Of a stretch of DNA of 64,000 nt, positions 9,308 to 18,782 are shown one piece after another (within the stretch, counting starts at the first letter, position 1; the number at the start of each line of letters is the position of its first letter). The notes below the pieces were generated by a model, which saw only the letters and a program-made list of their open reading frames with translations, ran no database searches and was not told where the DNA came from. The stretch is from assembly GCF_000265405.1 (NCBI RefSeq), contig NC_018010.1, forward strand, positions 2,749,501 to 2,813,500. The letters are read 5' to 3'. The translations under genes were made by a program, and so were the position numbers. The DNA comes from Belliella baltica DSM 15883. GTDB lineage: Bacteria > Bacteroidota > Bacteroidia > Cytophagales > Cyclobacteriaceae.

Positions 9308-9889
9308 ATGTCTAAAAAATTCAAACTCTTCCTATTATTTTTTTTATTGATCACTAGTTCTATCACTTATGCCCAAAAAAGAGAGGTAGAGAAAAGTGTA
9401 AAGGCAGCAGATGTACCTGAGGAAGCTAGATTATGGCTAAAGGATGCATATGAGGGTAAAAGTAGAGTGAAGTGGTATTTTCAGACAGATGGGGAAAAAG
9501 AAGTTTACGAAGCAAAGCTCAAATGGAAAAAGAAGTGGCATAGTGTGGAGTTTTTACCAAGCGGGGAAATATTAAATATTGAAATTTTGATTACTATCAA
9601 AGAATTGCCTGAGGATGTATATGAAAATATGGTTCAGTATTTTACAGCCAACTATCAAAGGTATAAAATTGATAGAATTCAGATTCAGTATACTGGTGAA
9701 AGTGATGATTTGGAAGACTTGATTGATGAGAATGAGGTTGCTGAGCAATTGATATTGCAGTATGAAGTAGAGTATTTTGGGAGGGAAAAAGGGGAGAACA
9801 AAATGTGGGAAGGACACTTTGATCGATTAGGCAAGATGCTTAAAAAAAGGGTTATAGAACTTAATTCTACTGATATCTTAGATTTTTAG
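9308..9889 (+). CDS. secreted PepSY-like protein
   Basis: 193 residues from the ATG at 9308 (a TTG six bases upstream is in frame but less likely). A signal peptide ends near ITYAQ. The mature region has VPEEARLWLKDAYEG followed by VKWYFQTDGEKEVYEAKLKW and HSVEFLPSGEILNIE, the pattern of the Bacteroidota PepSY-like fold (a helix followed by strands with EVExxxxG). It is probably periplasmic. It is followed 3 bp later by a DUF2490 gene, so they form a two-gene unit, with perhaps an outer-membrane role. Function unknown. Confidence 0.6.
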   Translation: MSKKFKLFLLFFLLITSSITYAQKREVEKSVKAADVPEEARLWLKDAYEGKSRVKWYFQTDGEKEVYEAKLKWKKKWHSVEFLPSGEILNIEILITIKELPEDVYENMVQYFTANYQRYKIDRIQIQYTGESDDLEDLIDENEVAEQLILQYEVEYFGREKGENKMWEGHFDRLGKMLKKRVIELNSTDILDF

Positions 9890-9892
9890 TGC

Positions 9893-10591
9893 ATGATGAC
9901 AAAGTCTTACATTCTTTCTGTTTTTATATTTGCTTGTTTATTTTCGAGTGCTGCTTTTGGGCAAAATAGACATTTATTTACCTCTGGCTTATTTCCTGAA
10001 GCTCAACTCAGCTATAAGCTCAACAAGGATTATTATGTAACCCATAAAGTGGAATCTCAGCATGGTATGTTTGATGCACAAAGGCTCAACAGAGAATTAG
10101 AATATGCGCATACATTAACTGATTTGCAGACTTTTATAGGCATGAGGATAAATCCTTTTGTAAAGGTAGATATTGGCTATCAATATAGGATTGAAAAGGG
10201 TGAAAACACCCATCGGACAATTCAGCAAGTTGCTATTCTTCAACGCAGTAATTTTTTTAGAATTGGACATAGGATTAGAGCGGATCAGACTTTTTTTGAT
10301 ACCGAAGATCTTTTGCTAAGGATAAGGTATAGATATGCTTTGCAAATGCCATTACAGGGGAGGGAGTTGGATCCTGGAGAGCAATATTTGACCTTATCGA
10401 ATGAAGTTATCTATATGAATCAAGATTCTGAAGATGATATAGAAAATCGTTTTGTAGCCTCTTTGGGTTTTTTTGTAAGTGATAAGACCAAGTATGAAGT
10501 TGGTTTGGATTACAGAACAGATGATTACTTGGTGGAAAATAGGTTTAGGAGTAGGCTTTGGTTAAAGTTTGGAGTTTACCTTTCCTTGTAA
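9893..10591 (+). CDS. DUF2490 outer-membrane beta-barrel-like protein
   Basis: 232 residues, with a signal peptide ending at AAFGQ. The body alternates short amphipathic strands with aromatic ends (YYVTHKVESQHG, FVKVDIGYQYRIEKG, LLLRIRYRYALQMP, KYEVGLDYRTDD, RLWLKFGVYLSL), typical of DUF2490 outer-membrane proteins. The final strand ends in a hydrophobic/aromatic pattern as in barrel proteins. It shares a transcript with the PepSY-like gene and ends just before a terminator. Exact function unknown. Confidence 0.75.
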   Translation: MMTKSYILSVFIFACLFSSAAFGQNRHLFTSGLFPEAQLSYKLNKDYYVTHKVESQHGMFDAQRLNRELEYAHTLTDLQTFIGMRINPFVKVDIGYQYRIEKGENTHRTIQQVAILQRSNFFRIGHRIRADQTFFDTEDLLLRIRYRYALQMPLQGRELDPGEQYLTLSNEVIYMNQDSEDDIENRFVASLGFFVSDKTKYEVGLDYRTDDYLVENRFRSRLWLKFGVYLSL

Positions 10592-10607
10592 GAGATTTCA
10601 AAAAAAG

Positions 10608-10638
10608 AAGGCTGTTTCAAATTTTGAGACAGCCTTTT
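10608..10638. terminator. hairpin terminator between convergent genes
   Basis: Stem AAGGCTGTTTCAA pairs with TTGAGACAGCCTT (one G-U pair), with A-runs on the left and T-runs on the right. It lies between the DUF2490 gene (+) and dabA (-) and could serve both strands, though dabA ends ~115 bp away. Confidence 0.65.
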
Positions 10639-10754
10639 GTTGTTGGTGGTTTTTAAAAATTTTGATAGAGTTTTCAATAGGTTGGTTTAGAATTTTACAA
10701 ATCGCTTGAACTTGAAGCATAGACTTCAGCTAATTCTAGTTCATTGGTTTTCCA

Positions 10755-13064
10755 TTACTTCCCATCGGCATAAGCTTTGATTTTATTTGAATCTTGAGGG
10801 TCTATTACCATCAAGTAAATCCATTCGTTGGTAATCAAGGATTTTAGGTGATTATATTTTTCTAAAATCTCGGTAACTCTTGCTATTGGGGCATGGATAT
10901 AGACAGATAATCTCAGGGGTTGATGATAATATTGTTGGTCGGATTCATTTACAGATTGTAGTGGTAAACCACGTTTGAGGTCGCCTCCATTCCCTTGCAT
11001 CACACCAAATCTACCTGTGACGTTGTGGGTGATTTTGGAACCTCCGCCATAATTTTCATTGTCCACTGTTGCGAAGTAATAATGATTATTGATCCATTGG
11101 GTGACTACCATAGGTCCTTGCATAATGGCAGCTAAGGCATTGCCGTCGGTGTCCAATTCCCAATTGTAAGAATGCAGAAAACAATTTCCATGTAGATTTA
11201 GTGATTTGGTCAAAGCTCTAGGACCGACGATAAATCCAGCATTTTTTGCAAGGCCCCATTCCGGTCTTGTTTCTGACCAATTGTTTGATTTCTTCTCTGC
11301 TGCTTGAATGCTATTTTTCGAGGTGTTCAAGCGCTCAGCCGTTGCTGAAACTTGAGCTTTAAAGAGGTTTTCTTTGAGCTGTAAGAATTGTTCTTTGTGC
11401 GAATCAGGTAATTCTGAGTCGAATATGACTATTTCATCTGTGGTGGTATTGTGTTCAGCTCCCATGAAAAAGCTTGTTTCTGGGATATGAATATTCAATT
11501 TTTTCAGTTCCAGTCTTACATCAGGTTGGTTAGCAAGTAGCGCAAGCATTCTTGCATTGTGTCTGCCTGGACTAGCTGCACAAGCACCACAATCTAAGCT
11601 TGAAGCAAATGCATTATTGGCAGTGTGGCTTCCGTGCCCAACAAATAGAATGATTGGAGAGAAAGTTTTCCAACCCATCAAGTCAAAGGCTGATTTTACA
11701 ATTGATACCTTTTCTTCTAAGTTGATTTTTGCAGAAAGATTTGTATCTGATATGGTAGTTAAATGCGGATTACAGGAATTCTCAAAAGACAGTTTTTCTT
11801 TCTTTTTTGAATTATAAAGTTTGTTTGGGATTATCGTCCTGCTCAAGAGTGAAGCTCCATAGAAAATTCCTGATCCTTCTACGTATCCAAAGGCAGAAGG
11901 AAGCATGTGCTTCATTCTTTTCAAAAAGTAATGAGTGAAGTTTTTCTTTTCATTTCGTTGGAGAAATTTATTGAGTTCATGTTTATTTTTTTCTTTTGGC
12001 AGTTCTGATACTTTGTATGAAGAAGCTAAAATTGGTGGGCAAGATTTTTTGACAATTCCATCGCTAAGGTTTTCATAGTCCATCGCAATTCCAAAAAATC
12101 CCGCATATCCAAAAGTTTCATAGTTGCCACATGCTTCAACATGACGTCTGATCAATTCCGATCTGGTATCAATGCAAAATACGAATTGAGCCTCAGGAGA
12201 ATAGTTTTTTTGATCTGGATGGTTTGGGTTTTGATCTGATTGTAGCTTTTTGTCTAAGTTTTTGGCCATGTTTTTTTGCCAAGTTTTTTCCCAAGCTTTC
12301 AACCATAAATATTCTAGTTCTCTATCGTGATTGTCGATGCTTGCTTTTTTATTGATTTGAAGCAGGTTGATATTTAGATTTTTAGCTGCACACAGTCTTA
12401 CTGCAAGATAATCTTCGATAGTAATTGGAAATTTTTGCTGCCACTGAGAATTTGTTTCGAGTCTATACTTGATATATCCTGTCCAACCCGGCAATGCCGC
12501 TAAATGCTGTTTGATTACCTCAATTTGATCTTCCTCAGAAAAATCTTCAAGTAAATCCTTTAATAAGTCTAAGCTATTCTCAGGAAGCTTATTTGGGAAG
12601 TTGATGGTGATATCCTTGTCATATTTCACCAATGCTTTCCAAGCTTTGTAAATTCCCAATTCTCTATCCGGCATACTCCATTCTGCTAGACCTTCATCCA
12701 TGAAAGTCATCAGCCATTTGATGATGTAGCTGTCTAGTAGATGGGTGGAGTTTTTGGAGGTGTTTATTTGAGGGTTCATTTGACTCAGGCTCTCTTCTAT
12801 GGAAAAGTTGATTCCTTTTTCATCAAATAAGTTTTTTAACTCTTCAGGGTCTATTTTCCCAGACTGCAAAGCCTTGTTGTAGCTTGAGGAGTCTGGAAAG
12901 AGGTGTCCACCCATAAGCTGCTCTGCTTCTAAAGCTGCTTGTTTGAAGTGTTTATTTTCAAATCCGGTGAGTGGATTGGAAGTTACAAATGAATAGAGGG
13001 GCCATGTTTTCCCCAGGCTTTTTGAGGCCAATTCAATTTTCTGTAAAATTCTTTCTTGTTGCAT
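10755..13064 (-). CDS. dabA: DabA-type inorganic carbon transporter subunit (DUF2309)
   Basis: 769 residues, somewhat shorter than many DabA proteins (800-1000). DabA is a beta-carbonic-anhydrase-like zinc protein that with the membrane subunit DabB takes up and hydrates CO2. The expected zinc ligands are visible: CIDTRSE near residue 297 (Cys and Asp) and GHGSH near 477 with CGACAASPGRHNARM near 490 (His and Cys). HGNCFLHSYN and GVMQGNGGDLKRGLP are further family blocks. dabB lies 4 bp upstream in the same operon. In a heterotroph this system probably supplies bicarbonate to carboxylases at low CO2. Confidence 0.9.
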   Translation of the reverse strand: MQQERILQKIELASKSLGKTWPLYSFVTSNPLTGFENKHFKQAALEAEQLMGGHLFPDSSSYNKALQSGKIDPEELKNLFDEKGINFSIEESLSQMNPQINTSKNSTHLLDSYIIKWLMTFMDEGLAEWSMPDRELGIYKAWKALVKYDKDITINFPNKLPENSLDLLKDLLEDFSEEDQIEVIKQHLAALPGWTGYIKYRLETNSQWQQKFPITIEDYLAVRLCAAKNLNINLLQINKKASIDNHDRELEYLWLKAWEKTWQKNMAKNLDKKLQSDQNPNHPDQKNYSPEAQFVFCIDTRSELIRRHVEACGNYETFGYAGFFGIAMDYENLSDGIVKKSCPPILASSYKVSELPKEKNKHELNKFLQRNEKKNFTHYFLKRMKHMLPSAFGYVEGSGIFYGASLLSRTIIPNKLYNSKKKEKLSFENSCNPHLTTISDTNLSAKINLEEKVSIVKSAFDLMGWKTFSPIILFVGHGSHTANNAFASSLDCGACAASPGRHNARMLALLANQPDVRLELKKLNIHIPETSFFMGAEHNTTTDEIVIFDSELPDSHKEQFLQLKENLFKAQVSATAERLNTSKNSIQAAEKKSNNWSETRPEWGLAKNAGFIVGPRALTKSLNLHGNCFLHSYNWELDTDGNALAAIMQGPMVVTQWINNHYYFATVDNENYGGGSKITHNVTGRFGVMQGNGGDLKRGLPLQSVNESDQQYYHQPLRLSVYIHAPIARVTEILEKYNHLKSLITNEWIYLMVIDPQDSNKIKAYADGK

Positions 13065-13068
13065 AATT

Positions 13069-14529
13069 TTACTTTTTGTAATAATGAACTGTTTTTTTGT
13101 ATGGCTGAGATAAATTCATGAACATCACATAAAGCCAAGCTGATTTTCTATATACTCCTAGCTTCATGATAAAAAATCCTAAGAGAAAAATAAGTCCAAA
13201 GCCGATCTGAAGTGCATCAAGAGGCTGCTTAACTTGAATCATGGGAACATCAGCCAATAAGTAGGTGATTCCATTGAAAAACATGGCGTAGGTACTTATT
13301 CCTAATAAGAATAGAACAGCGGAAATGCCTATTTTTTCTAGGTAAGTCAGTGTTTTTTCTTTGACAATATTGTAGGTAGCCTGACCCACAGTGATGGCTA
13401 CAATTAGCGTCAAGAAGATGCTGCTGTCTGAATAATTGGTTTTGCCAGTAAGGTAGGCAAACAAAAAGGCTCCCAAGACACCGAATATGCCCACTGCAAG
13501 AGCTTGAATAAAAGTGATTTTTATTTTTGGAGATGCTACGGGGGAACTTTGTATGACTTGTTCTCCAGAGGAGAGGAAAAGGTAAGCCTTATAAAAACCA
13601 TGTAAAATTAAGTGTGCGATTGCAGCATTGAAAAAACCTAATCCACATTGCATGATCATAAATCCCATTTGAGCGATCGTTGAGCAAGCGAGTTTATGTT
13701 TGACATTCACTTGAATCAATTTTTGAAATTGTGCCACGATTGCTGTGATTCCTCCAATGACAAATAATACCCAAAGTGAATTCGAAGCGATAAGCAATGG
13801 TGCAAATAGAGTCAATAAAATGCCAGAGCCATTTACAAAGCCAGCGTGCATCAAGGCTGATGCAGGGGTAGGGGATGTCATGGCAGAAAGTAGCCATTTG
13901 TGAAAAGGGTAGATGGCTGATTGGACTAAAGCAGCTAGGATGATAAGAATTGATGGAAGGATTAAAAACGAAGTGTTGTTCTCGTAAGCGTTTGTAAGTC
14001 CCGATAAGGTAAACTGATTGTTTTGGAAACTTAGTATGAGAACACCTACAGTTAAAAGCAGGGATCCAAAGAAAAAATAGCGAAGCGAAAATTTCTCAGC
14101 TTCCTTTGCTTCTTGCCAATCTTGATTGACACCAATCAATTTAGCCATGAAAATTCCCATGGCAAACCAAGAGAGCAATAAAGGTAAGATGTGATTAGAA
14201 AGGACGAAAAGTAAGACAGAAAAAGTAAATCCAAAGCTTAGAAGAGAAAAACGATTTTGGTACTTAAAACCTGTGAGGTAATTTTTTGAGTAAGTACCAA
14301 CTATTGAGCTAAAAAAAAGAACGGTAGTCCAAATAAGGAGTGTAAGTCCTGATATTCTAAATATTCCTAAGCCTGTCCAACTTGGAGAATATGTGTGGTA
14401 ATAAATTAAAGCAGAAATATTCGCCAAGAGTAAGAACCAATAAATTGAAGCGAATATGCTAGGTAAAATAGGTTTGATATTTGATTTTTGAGTTTGATTT
14501 CCAAGCGAGGATATTGGATAACTTTCCAT
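13069..14529 (-). CDS. dabB: DabB-type proton-conducting membrane subunit (NuoL-like)
   Basis: 486 residues, almost wholly hydrophobic with about 13 likely membrane helices. It has the antiporter-like core of the NuoL/MrpA family: PFHKWLLSAMTSPTPASALMH is the proton-channel loop (Lys and His residues), preceded by a Gly/Ser-rich helix. In the DAB system this subunit couples cation flow to DabA activity. Gene order dabB-dabA with 4 bp between them is the known operon arrangement. It is not complex I: no other nuo genes are near and the length is shorter than NuoL. Confidence 0.88.
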   Translation of the reverse strand: MESYPISSLGNQTQKSNIKPILPSIFASIYWFLLLANISALIYYHTYSPSWTGLGIFRISGLTLLIWTTVLFFSSIVGTYSKNYLTGFKYQNRFSLLSFGFTFSVLLFVLSNHILPLLLSWFAMGIFMAKLIGVNQDWQEAKEAEKFSLRYFFFGSLLLTVGVLILSFQNNQFTLSGLTNAYENNTSFLILPSILIILAALVQSAIYPFHKWLLSAMTSPTPASALMHAGFVNGSGILLTLFAPLLIASNSLWVLFVIGGITAIVAQFQKLIQVNVKHKLACSTIAQMGFMIMQCGLGFFNAAIAHLILHGFYKAYLFLSSGEQVIQSSPVASPKIKITFIQALAVGIFGVLGAFLFAYLTGKTNYSDSSIFLTLIVAITVGQATYNIVKEKTLTYLEKIGISAVLFLLGISTYAMFFNGITYLLADVPMIQVKQPLDALQIGFGLIFLLGFFIMKLGVYRKSAWLYVMFMNLSQPYKKTVHYYKK

Positions 14530-14577
14530 ATTTGATGTTTAAAGTTTTTCGATCTATGACTTAGTGCATCTTTAAAT

Positions 14578-14880
14578 TCAAATCACTGGCTTAACAGTTA
14601 AAACACCTTTTATTTCTATCGATTTCCCTTCTTTTTTAAGATTAGAGATGTACTGATAGATATTCTTTTTTTCTTCTTCGAGTTCTTGGATTCTTTTGAA
14701 GAAAGGTTCGGAATCTATGTTATGATTTCTTTCCCAATTTTGTTGATTTTCAATTTTGTGATAGTTGATTTTTTGATCTATCAGCGCTCTTAGAATTTCC
14801 ATAGCTTGGTCGGGAGTAAACTCTCCATCAACTAATTTTACCAGTTTTTCTTTGACCAAAACTTCTTCTTTTGTTTCCAT
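14578..14880 (-). CDS. small hypothetical protein upstream of dabB
   Basis: 100 residues, acidic and lysine-rich, no signal peptide and no membrane helix. The N-terminal half (LVDGEFTPDQAMEILRALID) looks helical, and the middle (RIQELEEEKKNIYQYISNLKKEG) is a likely coiled coil. No family recognised. It starts the transcript that leads to dabB (gap 48 bp), so it may regulate or assemble the DAB transporter; this is positional inference only. Confidence 0.6.
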   Translation of the reverse strand: METKEEVLVKEKLVKLVDGEFTPDQAMEILRALIDQKINYHKIENQQNWERNHNIDSEPFFKRIQELEEEKKNIYQYISNLKKEGKSIEIKGVLTVKPVI

Positions 14881-15147
14881 TTTCGATAATTATGTTTGAT
14901 TTATCAGGCAAAACAAATAAATTATGATCATTAGTTTTTATTTATATTTATAATGTTTATCATAATTAATATTTATGATAGGAAAAATCTTCAACAATCA
15001 GATAGATTGGAATGCCTGCGGGATTTAAATATTAGACTGATGATCAGGGGATAATCTTCACCTATAAGATTGGTGTTGATAATTTTGCCACATAAAAGCA
15101 TAGAATTTCCATCTAATTCATCCTTTTTTCGCTGATTTAATACTAAA

Positions 15148-15360
15148 TTGCATAGTGCGATGAAATTTTCGACTTATTTATTTACCAAACAATCCAAATT
15201 ATACCCAGTAATACTTCCGATGATGCGAATTGGTTATGTGTATGAGTTGCCGAAGAACAAGTCCTACTTGCTTCCAAACACTACCCATGAATTTCTGGCG
15301 GTGATTCCACTTTTCAAGAAGAATATTAGAGAAGATAAGAAGGAAGTGTTGATTTGGTAA
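15148..15360 (+). pseudogene. 3' remnant of a PorP/SprF-like type IX secretion membrane protein gene
   Basis: Only the last ~45 residues are recognisable (from 15223): GYVYELPKNKSYLLPNTTHEF and a final LIW. The same ending, GYTHEIPTNKSYLIPQPTHEF ... VIW, occurs in the fragment at 41911-42315. Nothing upstream in this region extends the homology, so the gene has lost its 5' part. The assignment to PorP/SprF comes from the beta-barrel-like context of the other fragment and is moderate. Confidence 0.5.
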
Positions 15361-15378
15361 TAAGTAATCAGAAAATAT

Positions 15379-15409
15379 AAACCTGCCAGATTTCAAATCT
15401 GGCAGGTTT
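15379..15409. repeat. 15-bp palindrome, copy 1 of a dispersed family
   Basis: Perfect inverted repeat around AACCTGCCAGATTT with one central base, on an A-rich/T-rich flank. A second copy at 49886-49925 has the same design with compensating base changes. It may also end transcription of the fragment upstream. Confidence 0.7.
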
Positions 15410-15463
15410 ATTTGATACAACTTTATGAAAATAATTACGGGTTAGGGTTAAAATTAAAGTAGA

Positions 15464-15811
15464 ATGACTTCAATAATTAATAGAATTCAAGGTCAAGAAA
15501 TGCTCCGATTTCTGGAAGAGAACGATACCTATAAAAAAACTAATTTAGATTTATACACTTTTAGTAAAATCATAGGAGTAAGCCCTCGTACCTTATCGGG
15601 CTTAGTCCAAGAAGCTTTTGATCTTGGCTTTAGAGGGTTTTTGAATCAATTTAGAATTCATAAAGCACAAGAATTGATGAGTAAGCATAAGGCTAATTGG
15701 CTTGTTCAAGATTATGCTTTGGCAGTAGGTTACAGTTCTAGAATAACCTTTTTTAAGGCATTCAAAACACAGACTGGAATGAGTCCAGAAGAATACATTA
15801 AGCGCCTTTAA
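15464..15811 (+). CDS. stand-alone AraC-type helix-turn-helix protein
   Basis: 115 residues that consist of little more than an AraC DNA-binding domain: TFSKIIGVSPRTLSGLVQEA for the first helix pair, FLNQFRIHKAQELM linking, and YALAVGYSSRITFFKAFK with TGMSPEEYI for the second. No sensor domain. It may be a complete small regulator or the surviving C-terminus of a larger one-component or membrane-bound regulator. Its 3' end meets the convergent receiver gene (4-bp overlap). Confidence 0.7.
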   Translation: MTSIINRIQGQEMLRFLEENDTYKKTNLDLYTFSKIIGVSPRTLSGLVQEAFDLGFRGFLNQFRIHKAQELMSKHKANWLVQDYALAVGYSSRITFFKAFKTQTGMSPEEYIKRL

Positions 15812-16212
15812 TTGTGAAATAAAGATTCAAGGCTTTTCAAATTTTTTATTTCTTCCATATTTTTCATGCTTACAGGTTTTTCAATGTGTCCTGCTACGAT
15901 ATCATAAGTTTCTGCCTTTATTTTGTCAGATTTGTTTATCGATGAGGTGATGATCACTACATAAATATTCTTTTTAAGATCAGATTTCATCAAGAAATCC
16001 AAGAAGTCCCAACCATCTAAATCAGGCATATTGATATCTAAAAGTATGATTTGAGGGAGAGCAGTTTCATTGAGTAAACTCAAATGTTCTAAAGCATCTT
16101 GACCACTCAAGAATCCTTTTGGATCCTGATGTAGATCACTTTTTATTATCAGATGTCGAACGAGTTTGATGATAATATCTTCATCATCAACAATTATGAC
16201 TTCGTATCTCAT
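15808..16212 (-). CDS. single-domain response regulator paired with His-box protein
   Basis: 134 residues, one receiver domain: acidic pair in IIVDDED, phospho-acceptor Asp in LLDINMPDLDGW near residue 58, ITSS for the switch Ser/Thr and EKPVS for the conserved Lys. No output domain. It overlaps the upstream receiver-PAS-His-box gene by 4 bp, so they are translationally coupled. The stretch SSxxxxDKIKxxxYxxxxGxxEKP is shared with the receiver at 21215-21595, which also sits beside an ATPase-less His-box protein. This suggests a dedicated partner pair. Confidence 0.85.
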   Translation of the reverse strand: MRYEVIIVDDEDIIIKLVRHLIIKSDLHQDPKGFLSGQDALEHLSLLNETALPQIILLDINMPDLDGWDFLDFLMKSDLKKNIYVVIITSSINKSDKIKAETYDIVAGHIEKPVSMKNMEEIKNLKSLESLFHN

Positions 16213-17199
16213 TGAATTTTATCTATGTTTATTTGTTCTGTTTTGTTGGTAATATCGCGAATGATCTTGTCTAGTTCTTCTGTAGAATTTAGAATATGTT
16301 GCAACAATTCATTTTTATCTATTTCAGGATCGCTATCTTCAGTCATAGAAATCAGATTGACTAAACCCATTAATCTGGCAAGTGGAGCTCTGACGACGTG
16401 GGACTGAATCCAAGCAATTTCTTTAAGTTTTTCGTTTTGCTTTTCAATAGCAGCTATATGTTGGAATTTTAGCGTCACGTCATTAGCTAAGACTAATAAG
16501 GCTCTTTTGTCTTCAAAGTCTATTTCATTATAACTTATCTCTACATCTATCTGTTCCCCATTTTTTTTGAAATGTTTAAACACTCCTGGCGTTTTCATGC
16601 CAGTATTTTCTTCATTTTGGATGATATCTTTTGCTCTCTCGATTTCATCTACTGGGCGGATATCGAAAACAGTCATGGAAAGAAATTCCTCTTTGGAATA
16701 ACCATAATGCGAGATTGCTGCTTTGTTGACATCTAAAAATCGAAAGGAAGATTTATCAAACACATACATAGGGAGCGGGCTGAGCTGGAAAAGCTCTCTA
16801 TATCGCTTTTCTGAATCTTCCAATTGATTAAAGACCTTCTTACGTTCTATCGAATAAGTTATGCTTTTTTGGAGAATATCTGGGTTAAGCTCGTCTTTGA
16901 GAAGATAATCTGCAGTTCCAAGTCCGATAGATTTTATTGCGAATTTTTTATCAGAATAGCCTGTAAGAACGATTACTGGGATGTTTTCAGCAAACTTGAT
17001 GATTTCATAGACTAGATCTTCGCCACTTTTATCAGGTAAACTTAGATCCAAAAGAATAACGTCATATTCATGTGGGTCCTTGGTCAAAGACTGCTTGCAT
17101 GTAGTTACATGCTCTATTTCCAAGTTGTTGAATTGTTCTGCTAAATATTCGGATATCAAAAGGAAGTCCCCCATGTTATCCTCAATAATTAAAATTCTT
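16209..17199 (-). pseudogene. receiver-PAS-His-box protein, 3' part, split from its start by IS66-type element
   Basis: The visible frame (321 residues from Met at 17174) lacks strand 1 and the acidic pair of its receiver. These residues (RILIIEDN) are encoded just upstream to 17199, where the IS element begins. After the receiver (LLDLSLPDKSG) comes a PAS domain (FQLSPLPMYVFDKSSFRF ...) and a short two-helix His-box domain, WIQSHVVRAPLARLMGLV near residue 259, ending without any HATPase region. Joining 18783-18813 across one 8-bp target copy restores an intact frame beginning at 18813. The remaining part might still be translated from 17174 but its receiver would be non-functional. Confidence 0.85.
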
Positions 17200-18782
17200 G
17201 TAACTACTCAGGTTGTAAATTAGCTATATGATTTAGATTTTCTAAGATATTTCCCGAACGTTTGATCAGGGTATCCACGACGGATCTTATAACACAGAAG
17301 TTTTCAGCTCCATTGTTGGATTTGAACTGTCCTGATATTTTTTGTTTCACCTTGATGTTGCGTATGGCTCTTTCAGAGGCATTGTTATCCGGTGGTACTT
17401 TTTGGTGATAGAGAAAAGTAAAAAGTGACTTTCTGTATTTCAGGAGTCTTTTTTGTAGGGATACTGCTTCTTTATGTTTTGACTCTACAGGTTGGGCGAG
17501 TAGGTTATCCATCTTCTCTTCAATGGAAGCAATACTCCTGCTATTCTCTGGATCTGGTAGTTTTTTGAGTTTTCTCTTCAGTGAGATAGCTTCCCTGAAC
17601 AGGGCCCTAAGGCTGTCAGCCCATTTAGATTTATAGCGTTCAACAATGTAGTTGAGCTCCCTAAGCAGATGTGCACAACAGAGCTGGTGCAGGTTTTCCG
17701 AATAGTTGAAGTATGCCCTCCATGCATCGTGGCACAATACTGCCTTTCCGAACCCATCGGGAAAATGTGTATTCATCGCCTTAAGTCCACGTGATTCAGA
17801 TATAGCTAACAGGGTGAGTTCCTCGGTCTGATAAGTCCAGACCCACTGTTTGTTTCCATCCACTTTAGCCCCAGTCTCGTCAGCTCCTATCACAGGACTT
17901 TTAGAGACTGCCGTCTTTATCTTTGCATATATTGGTGCAGACTTGCGGGCAAACCTACCGATAATGTTATCGATACTCCCCTCGCTGAGATTAATACCGA
18001 AGCAGTCCCTGAGAAGTTCTTTCATCCTTCTATAGGGAACATACTGTCTGGCATGCAGATAACCGACAATGGTTTCAACACCGCTCCCGTACTGTATGGG
18101 GGCATTGATATTGTCAGGGAATGACCCACTGATCTTTTCTCCACAGGAACAGTTTTTGGAAAAGATTCTATGCTCGGTACATACCACTTTAATCACAGGA
18201 AGATCCAGGACCTGTCTTTTGGAGGACAGTTCTGCTGGAACCGCCGACAGATCACCACCACAGCAGGTACAGAATAAAGGGATGTGGTTTTCTATTATGT
18301 CCGGGGAGGATGTCATTTCAAGGGTATGGCCTTTGTGTCCAGGCTGACCGCCGGTTTTGCGCCCTGTATCCTGACGGAGACTCTGATTTTTTTTGGGGCG
18401 GTTCTCGTCTTTTGAAGGGGGAACCGAGCTGTTGCGGCTGTTTTTTGGATTACGGTAACGGGCAAGCTCATTTTCCAAATCGGATACCCTAGATTTTAAA
18501 GACTTGACCTGCTCCATAAGCTGGAGGTTCATCTTGATCAGTTCCTGAATAAGCGTATCCCTGTGGTCCAATATACTATAGAAATGTTTCCTGAATATCA
18601 GCACATAATCCCATGAATACCAATAATCCACGCTGTTTTTCCCCACAAAAAAATGTGGATAAACCAACTTTAAAGCTGATTTTCGTACATTCACATACAA
18701 ATACGCATCAATACACCACAGAGGGCAACAAGACTCCAAATACTTGAATATCGGTCAGTAAATAATGTACCTGAGTAGTTAC
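17200..18782 (-). mobile_element. IS66-family insertion sequence, single-transposase (ISBst12-like) form
   Basis: 1583 bp bounded by 14-bp perfect inverted repeats GTAACTACTCAGGT (17200-17213 and, inverted, 18769-18782). The 8-bp target duplication AAATTCTT is seen at 17192-17199 and 18783-18790, which matches the 8-bp duplications of the IS66 family. It carries only tnpC and lacks the tnpA and tnpB genes of classic IS66, as in the ISBst12 subgroup. Identical ends and duplication point to a recent insertion. It interrupts a receiver-PAS-His-box gene. Confidence 0.92.
17204..18739 (-). CDS. tnpC: IS66-family transposase (TnpC)
   Basis: Up to 511 residues; the likely start is internal (TTG at 18571 or ATG at 18532), because the first ~55 residues resemble no transposase. 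Order of domains: coiled coil (LKSRVSDLENELARYRNP), Ser/Pro/Lys-rich linker with SKDENRPKK, a zinc-binding segment (CTCCGGD and CSCGEKI), then the DDE domain with IGADETGAKVDG, CHDAWRAYF, CCAHLLREL and the final NNASERAIR. The stop codon TAG lies within the left terminal repeat. Frame is intact, so the element could be active. Confidence 0.92.
   Translation of the reverse strand: MESCCPLWCIDAYLYVNVRKSALKLVYPHFFVGKNSVDYWYSWDYVLIFRKHFYSILDHRDTLIQELIKMNLQLMEQVKSLKSRVSDLENELARYRNPKNSRNSSVPPSKDENRPKKNQSLRQDTGRKTGGQPGHKGHTLEMTSSPDIIENHIPLFCTCCGGDLSAVPAELSSKRQVLDLPVIKVVCTEHRIFSKNCSCGEKISGSFPDNINAPIQYGSGVETIVGYLHARQYVPYRRMKELLRDCFGINLSEGSIDNIIGRFARKSAPIYAKIKTAVSKSPVIGADETGAKVDGNKQWVWTYQTEELTLLAISESRGLKAMNTHFPDGFGKAVLCHDAWRAYFNYSENLHQLCCAHLLRELNYIVERYKSKWADSLRALFREAISLKRKLKKLPDPENSRSIASIEEKMDNLLAQPVESKHKEAVSLQKRLLKYRKSLFTFLYHQKVPPDNNASERAIRNIKVKQKISGQFKSNNGAENFCVIRSVVDTLIKRSGNILENLNHIANLQPE

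Noticed and set aside
17850..18492. Several 60-90-codon frames on the plus strand in the IS66-type element
   Set aside because: They are antisense to the transposase and do not resemble TnpA or TnpB, so the element is called single-gene.
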